DNA of 11,011 nt, taken from NCBI GenBank assembly GCA_016787105.1, contig JAEUVI010000305.1, forward strand, positions 1 through 11,011, read 5' to 3'. A program made the position numbers and the translations under genes. This document shows, one piece after another, positions 7,574-11,011 of the stretch (the first letter of the stretch is position 1; the number at the start of each line of letters is the position of its first letter). This DNA is from Chitinophagaceae bacterium. GTDB lineage: Bacteria; Bacteroidota; Bacteroidia; Chitinophagales; Chitinophagaceae. Below the pieces are notes generated by a model, which was given only the letters and a program-made list of their open reading frames with translations, was not told where the DNA came from and made no database searches.

Positions 7574-7605
7574 GTGCCAAGGCACAATGAAACGGCCAAA
7601 CCGTT
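7574..7605. repeat. Two tandem short inverted repeats between GH20 and nagB genes
   Basis: GTGCC-AA-GGCAC (7574-7585) and AACGG-CCAAA-CCGTT (7591-7605) are two perfect 5-bp inverted repeats placed side by side in the 96-base gap. The first has only a 2-base spacer, so it suits a dimeric DNA-binding protein better than an RNA hairpin. Neither is followed by a T tract, so they are not a convincing terminator. They could be an operator for an amino-sugar regulator, or chance. Confidence 0.35.
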
Positions 7606-7621
7606 ATACCAAATAAACCTT

Positions 7622-7629
7622 TATTTTCG
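7622..7629 (+). promoter_or_regulatory. Candidate -7 element for the nagB fusion gene
   Basis: TATTTTCG has one mismatch to TAnnTTTG and lies 31 bases before the ATG at 7661, a sensible leader length, just downstream of the two inverted repeats. I see no clear -33 element. The gene may equally be transcribed through from the hexosaminidase gene. Confidence 0.27.
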
Positions 7630-7660
7630 CAACTTCCTTTAAACCGAAACACTTTTAATT

Positions 7661-9568
7661 ATGACAATGGTAGATTCGTTTGAAAAAATTCCTTGTAAAA
7701 TTTTTGGGGATTTGTACAAGGGCTCTCACTATGTAGCCGGGGAAATAGCAAACCTGATACGGGAAAAACAAAAGAAGAAAGAGACCTGCGTGCTTGGACT
7801 GGCAACTGGTTCTACGCCCAAGTCGCTGTACAAAGAACTTGTACGGATGCATAAAGAGGAAAAGCTAAGCTTTAAGAATGTTGTTACATTTAATCTTGAC
7901 GAATACTACCCCATAGAAAATGATGCGCTGCAGAGCTACAATCGTTTTATGCGTGTCAATCTCTTTGATCATGTTGATATTAATCCTAAAAACATTCACA
8001 TCCCCAATGGTGAAATACCGAAAGACGATGTAAAAGAACATTGCCGCCAGTATGAAAAAATGATTGAAGATGCAGGTGGAATTGATTTACAGATTCTCGG
8101 TATTGGTAATAACGGGCATATTGGTTTCAATGAACCGGGTTCTGGCATTTATTCCAAAACAAGGTTGATTACGTTGGACACATCTACACGTATCGCAAAT
8201 GCATACGAATTCGCCAATATTTCGGATGTACCCCGCCTTGCAATAACAATGGGCATCAGTACCATTATGAAATCGAAAAAAGTAATACTGATGGCCTGGG
8301 GACCGGGTAAAGCTCCGGTGATTAAAAAAGCTGTTGAAGAAGATGATACCGAACATGTGCCAGCATCATTATTACAAAATCACGAGAATGTAACATTCGT
8401 AATAGATGAAGGAGCAGCAGCTGAATTGACAAGAAATAAATCACCATGGCTTACCGGTGATTGTGAATGGACAGATAAGATGATTAAGAAAGCTGTAGTA
8501 AATATGGCTTTAAAACTAAAGAAACCTGTTCTGAGTTTAACAACTTCTGATTACAATGAATATGGTTTAAGTGATTTACTTGTTGATCAGGGAGATGCTT
8601 ATGAACTCAACCTGAAAGTATATTACATGTTACGTGACAGCATTACCGGCTGGCCTGGCGGCAAACCTGATTATAAATTAGAAACACACCCTGAGCGATC
8701 GGAGCCTTACCCAAAAAGAGTTATTATATTCTCACCACACCCTGACGATGATATTATCAGTATGGGTGGCACATTTCAGCGGCTGCATGATCAGGGGCAT
8801 GATGTGCATGTAGGCTACCAAACCAGCGGTAATATCGCAGTAACTGATGAGTTTGTAACCCGCTTTCTGGATTTCGCGGTAGGCTTCGAGCAAATCGCAG
8901 GTATTGATACCAGTAAGTCTGGTAAGATATTATCAGATGCACGTAAGTTTATTGCCAATAAGAAATCAAACCAGATGGATACGCCAAAAATCCGTGCTAT
9001 AAAGGGTTTGATACGCCGCTGCGAAGCAGCAGCGACTTGTCGCTATGTTGGCATCAAAGATGAAAACATCCATTTTCAAAATTTACCTTTTTACGAAACA
9101 GGTACCATTGAGAAAAAGCCAATGGGCGAAAAGGATATAAAAATTACGATGGACCTGTTGCGTGAGATAAAACCACAGCAGGTGTATTGCGCAGGCGATT
9201 TTGCGGATCCGCATGGCACACATATTATTTGCTTCAATATAGTTCTCGAAGCATTAAAACGGATTAAAGCTGCGGGTGATTATTGGATCAATGACTGCTG
9301 GCTATGGTTGTACAAAGGCGCATGGCAGGAATGGAATATTGAAGAAATAGAAATGGCAATACCAATGAGCCCCGACCAGGTTATGAAAAAACGTTTTGGA
9401 ATTTTCATACACCAGTCACAGAAGGATTCTGTTCCATTCCAGGGAAGTGATGCAAGAGAATTCTGGCAGCGTGCAGAAGAAAGAAATGCGGGTACAGCAA
9501 AAATATACGCTGATTTGGGATTGACACACTATGCAGCTATCGAAGCTTTTGTAAGATGGCAGTATTAA
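7661..9568 (+). CDS. nagB: Glucosamine-6-phosphate deaminase fused to PIG-L/LmbE deacetylase-type domain
   Basis: The N-terminal part (about 1-265) is glucosamine-6-phosphate deaminase, which converts glucosamine-6-phosphate to fructose-6-phosphate and ammonia in the cytoplasm. Its motifs are LATGSTP (47-53), FNLDEYYP (77-84, with Asp80-Glu81) and GIGNNGHIGFNEPGS (147-161, with His153 and Glu158). Asn151 stands where E. coli has catalytic-loop Asp141, as in the Bacillus-type enzymes. After a linker (about 265-350), the rest (about 352-635) is a PIG-L/LmbE zinc-hydrolase domain. It shows SPHPDDD (358-364), where His360 and Asp363 are expected zinc ligands and Asp362 the base, and DPHGTH (516-521), where His518 and His521 keep the HxxH spacing of the second family motif. 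NagB alone is about 240-270 aa, so this 635-aa protein is a true fusion, an arrangement known in Bacteroidota. The substrate of the second domain is unknown; deacetylation of GlcNAc-6-phosphate or a related sugar is inferred. A second ATG at 7667 is also possible. Confidence 0.94.
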   Translation: MTMVDSFEKIPCKIFGDLYKGSHYVAGEIANLIREKQKKKETCVLGLATGSTPKSLYKELVRMHKEEKLSFKNVVTFNLDEYYPIENDALQSYNRFMRVNLFDHVDINPKNIHIPNGEIPKDDVKEHCRQYEKMIEDAGGIDLQILGIGNNGHIGFNEPGSGIYSKTRLITLDTSTRIANAYEFANISDVPRLAITMGISTIMKSKKVILMAWGPGKAPVIKKAVEEDDTEHVPASLLQNHENVTFVIDEGAAAELTRNKSPWLTGDCEWTDKMIKKAVVNMALKLKKPVLSLTTSDYNEYGLSDLLVDQGDAYELNLKVYYMLRDSITGWPGGKPDYKLETHPERSEPYPKRVIIFSPHPDDDIISMGGTFQRLHDQGHDVHVGYQTSGNIAVTDEFVTRFLDFAVGFEQIAGIDTSKSGKILSDARKFIANKKSNQMDTPKIRAIKGLIRRCEAAATCRYVGIKDENIHFQNLPFYETGTIEKKPMGEKDIKITMDLLREIKPQQVYCAGDFADPHGTHIICFNIVLEALKRIKAAGDYWINDCWLWLYKGAWQEWNIEEIEMAIPMSPDQVMKKRFGIFIHQSQKDSVPFQGSDAREFWQRAEERNAGTAKIYADLGLTHYAAIEAFVRWQY

Positions 9569-9591
9569 GAAGCAATTAAAAAATCAAAAGT

Positions 9592-9620
9592 AAAAAAGCC
9601 TGTAAGAACAGGCTTTTTTT
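9592..9620. terminator. Bidirectional intrinsic terminator between convergent genes
   Basis: AAAAAAGCCTGT (9592-9603) pairs with ACAGGCTTTTTT (9608-9619) around the loop AAGA, and the run of T continues to 9620. The A tract on the left becomes a T tract on the other strand, so the hairpin can stop transcription both from the nagB fusion (plus) and from the MORN-like gene (minus, stop at 9640). Confidence 0.93.
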
Positions 9621-9639
9621 ATTGACTATAGACTATTGT

Positions 9640-10332
9640 CTAAAAACTCGTTTGTCCTTCGCGTACTTTTATTTTCTTTTTTGATTTCTTTTTTTCGTAG
9701 TCAAGTACAGCCTGCGGTTTAGTAGTCTTCCTTGTAGAGTCTGATTTTGCTTTTGAAGTATTGTCTGAAACGTCAAGCGGAGTCATTTCATCTTCACCGG
9801 CACCACCACTACCAGGTTTATCCAACCACCATTTTTCTGTTTTCTCTACACGGCCGGTAGAGGGATCATAGAATGTCCATGTACCATGCTTTAATGTATG
9901 TCCTTCCAGTTTTACTACCTGCCTGTCTATTACTTTTGTAGGGTCATTTAAATCATATATATCCACGGTATCATAAGGATTATCGGGGTTCACCGCTTTC
10001 CAACTCTCCTCTCTCAATAGCTGACTTGTGTTGGTGAAATATACATTTTTACCGTCCTTATTTCCCCAGTGATAATTTTCCATAGCGATTAAATCTCCCA
10101 TCAGCGAATACTTTCTCCAAATACCTTCTTTCTTATCATTTACATAGTAGCCTTCTTCTTCAAAACCAGGTTCACCACGCAGTTCATCGTAATGTGATAC
10201 CCACGGACCTTGCTTTTGCCCTTTCATATCTACACGGTTCAGTGTATCACCTTTTACGCCGATAATGTAGCTTTTCAGTTGAGAAAAACAATTGGCAGAG
10301 ATTAAAAGGAACAAGCCTAACAATATTTTCAT
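9640..10332 (-). CDS. Secreted MORN-like repeat protein with basic tail
   Basis: This 230-aa exported protein has MORN-like (YwqK-type) repeats, short beta-hairpin units built around Gly-x-Trp and aromatic residues. Function is unknown; such proteins are common in Bacteroidota and are often labelled, without proof, as antitoxin-like. Residues 1-18 form a signal peptide (MKILLGLFLLISANCFSQ), probably cut by signal peptidase I near Ser-Gln. Repeat-like units are KGQKQGPWVSHYDE (37-50), NDKKEGIWRKYS (65-76), NKDGKNVYF (91-99) and LKHGTWTFYD (147-156). From about 170 the chain becomes disordered: a Gly-rich stretch, an acidic patch (EDEM), Ser/Thr/Lys-rich sequence, then a strongly basic tail with DYEKKKSKKKIKVRE at 211-225. 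The gene converges on the nagB fusion across a shared terminator. It lies 163 bases downstream of aroQ on the same strand; that gap shows no clear terminator or convincing promoter. Confidence 0.8.
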   Translation of the reverse strand: MKILLGLFLLISANCFSQLKSYIIGVKGDTLNRVDMKGQKQGPWVSHYDELRGEPGFEEEGYYVNDKKEGIWRKYSLMGDLIAMENYHWGNKDGKNVYFTNTSQLLREESWKAVNPDNPYDTVDIYDLNDPTKVIDRQVVKLEGHTLKHGTWTFYDPSTGRVEKTEKWWLDKPGSGGAGEDEMTPLDVSDNTSKAKSDSTRKTTKPQAVLDYEKKKSKKKIKVREGQTSF

Positions 10333-10495
10333 AAACCAGGATTTATCAATAATATAAACGCAGGACTGAGTTATTTTATTCGTTATACCTCATCAAATTT
10401 CATGCAGGTATTTCAATAGGATTATACTATTGTATTCATAATCAATACCGCGTGGAAATTTAACATACTAAGCTCCGCCAAAAAAGACTTGTACT

Positions 10496-10927
10496 TTACC
10501 TGGAAGGTTGTAAGGAAAGAAGATATTCAATCGCCAATTCATACCCCTTCAATCCCAACCCAAAAATGCTGCCGGCTGATTTGCCTGACACATGAGAAAG
10601 TTTTCGGAAATCTTCCCGTGCATGTACATTGGAAATATGCACTTCAACAACGGGGGCTTTTATCGCAGCTATTGCATCACCGATTGCAACAGAAGTATGC
10701 GTATAGCCTGCGGGATTTAAAACAATACCATCGTACTCGTATCCTACCCTTTGCAATTCATTGATCAGCTCGCCTTCTACATTGCTTTGAAAGTAAGAAA
10801 ACTCAACAGAAGAGTGTTTACTCTTCAGCCGTTCCATGAATTGCTCAAACGGGATATTGCCATAAATATCCGTTTCTCTTTTGCCAAGCAGGTTAAGGTT
10901 AGGACCATTGATGATACTGATTCGCAT
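10496..10927 (-). CDS. aroQ: Type II 3-dehydroquinate dehydratase
   Basis: AroQ catalyses the third step of the shikimate pathway, trans-dehydration of 3-dehydroquinate to 3-dehydroshikimate, as a cytoplasmic dodecamer of small subunits. The length of 143 aa is typical. Motifs are complete: the N-terminal INGPNLNLLGKRE (6-18) with Arg17 on the lid, catalytic Tyr22 in IYG, FQSNVEGELI (46-55), LNPAGYTHTSVA (70-81) with the substrate-contacting Asn71, and VEVHISNVHAREDFRKLS (94-111) with catalytic His97 and Arg108. GLGLKGYELAIEYL (123-136) is the usual C-terminal helix. The ATG at 10927 puts the first strand at the N terminus as in relatives. The start lies 14 bases after the stop of an incomplete reading frame at the right edge, so it is probably a downstream member of an operon entering from the right. 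Confidence 0.97.
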   Translation of the reverse strand: MRISIINGPNLNLLGKRETDIYGNIPFEQFMERLKSKHSSVEFSYFQSNVEGELINELQRVGYEYDGIVLNPAGYTHTSVAIGDAIAAIKAPVVEVHISNVHAREDFRKLSHVSGKSAGSIFGLGLKGYELAIEYLLSLQPSR

Positions 10928-10941
10928 ACTGCTAATGTACG

Positions 10942-11011
10942 CTAATTAGCGTTCTTGATTAGAGTGATAAAGTCATCAAATAAATAACGGCTATCCTGTG
11001 GCCCGGGTGTG
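10942..11011 (-). CDS. Possible C-terminal end of an unidentified gene
   Basis: On the minus strand, an open frame enters from the right edge and ends at a TAG at 10942-10944, leaving 22 readable codons that end in DDFITLIKNAN. The 14-base gap to the aroQ start suits a tightly packed operon. The composition looks protein-like, but the fragment is too short to name. A second minus-strand frame also stays open from the right edge to a TAA near 10958, so the choice of frame is not certain. Confidence 0.4.
   Translation of the reverse strand, partial: TPGPQDSRYLFDDFITLIKNAN

Noticed and set aside
8099..8143. Asn151 in the NagB domain where the E. coli enzyme has catalytic Asp141
   Set aside because: At first it looks like a lost catalytic residue, but Asn at this place is usual in Bacillus-type and many other NagB proteins, so it is not evidence of inactivity.
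10279..10332. Lipobox in the MORN-like protein signal peptide (SANC)
   Set aside because: Asn before the Cys does not fit the usual Ala/Gly/Ser at -1, and a signal peptidase I site near Ser-Gln fits better.
1..11011. CRISPR arrays, tRNA or rRNA genes, insertion sequences, riboswitches, defence genes
   Set aside because: No regularly spaced repeats, cloverleaf-like sequence, transposase motifs or known defence domains were seen on either strand by reading; a tRNA or Rfam scan was not possible here.

Overview
The window looks like ordinary chromosome from a Bacteroidota bacterium, most likely of the Chitinophagaceae/Sphingobacteriia type. The composition is AT-rich. Starts lack clear Shine-Dalgarno sequences. 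A Bacteroidota-style -7 element (TAnnTTTG) precedes at least one gene. Signal peptides end in Ser-Gln or Ala-Gln, and one protein is a NagB-PIG-L fusion of the kind seen in this phylum. I see no insertion sequence, phage gene, CRISPR array or RNA gene, and no gene-free stretch longer than about 175 bases.

Left part (1-2503): on the minus strand a Tat-exported glycosylasparaginase is followed by a CutC-family gene that runs off the left edge. Divergent from them on the plus strand is a small flavodoxin-fold FMN reductase. Middle (2607-5194): a minus-strand pair encodes a SnoaL-like protein and then a secreted M28 metallopeptidase with a PA insert. Divergent from this pair is an unrecognised 128-aa charged, coiled-coil-like protein, closed by a very strong intrinsic terminator.

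Right-centre (5219-9620): a secreted GH20 beta-N-acetylhexosaminidase with a C-terminal discoidin-like domain is followed by a 635-aa fusion of glucosamine-6-phosphate deaminase (NagB) with a PIG-L/LmbE deacetylase-type domain. A bidirectional terminator ends this pair. Right end (9640-11011): on the minus strand lie a secreted MORN-like repeat protein with a basic tail, type II 3-dehydroquinate dehydratase (aroQ), and the last 22 codons of a probable upstream gene.

Taken together, the glycosylasparaginase, hexosaminidase and NagB-PIG-L fusion form a loose theme. GlcNAc would be freed from glyco-asparagine and from the non-reducing ends of glycans or chitin outside the cytoplasm, then converted inside to fructose-6-phosphate. 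The peptidase may contribute by trimming peptides. No transporter, GlcNAc kinase or separate nagA deacetylase is visible, which makes the fused PIG-L domain the most interesting feature: it could supply the missing deacetylation step. The CutC gene beside glycosylasparaginase is the second point worth following. I did not find a clearly new defence or mobile system here.
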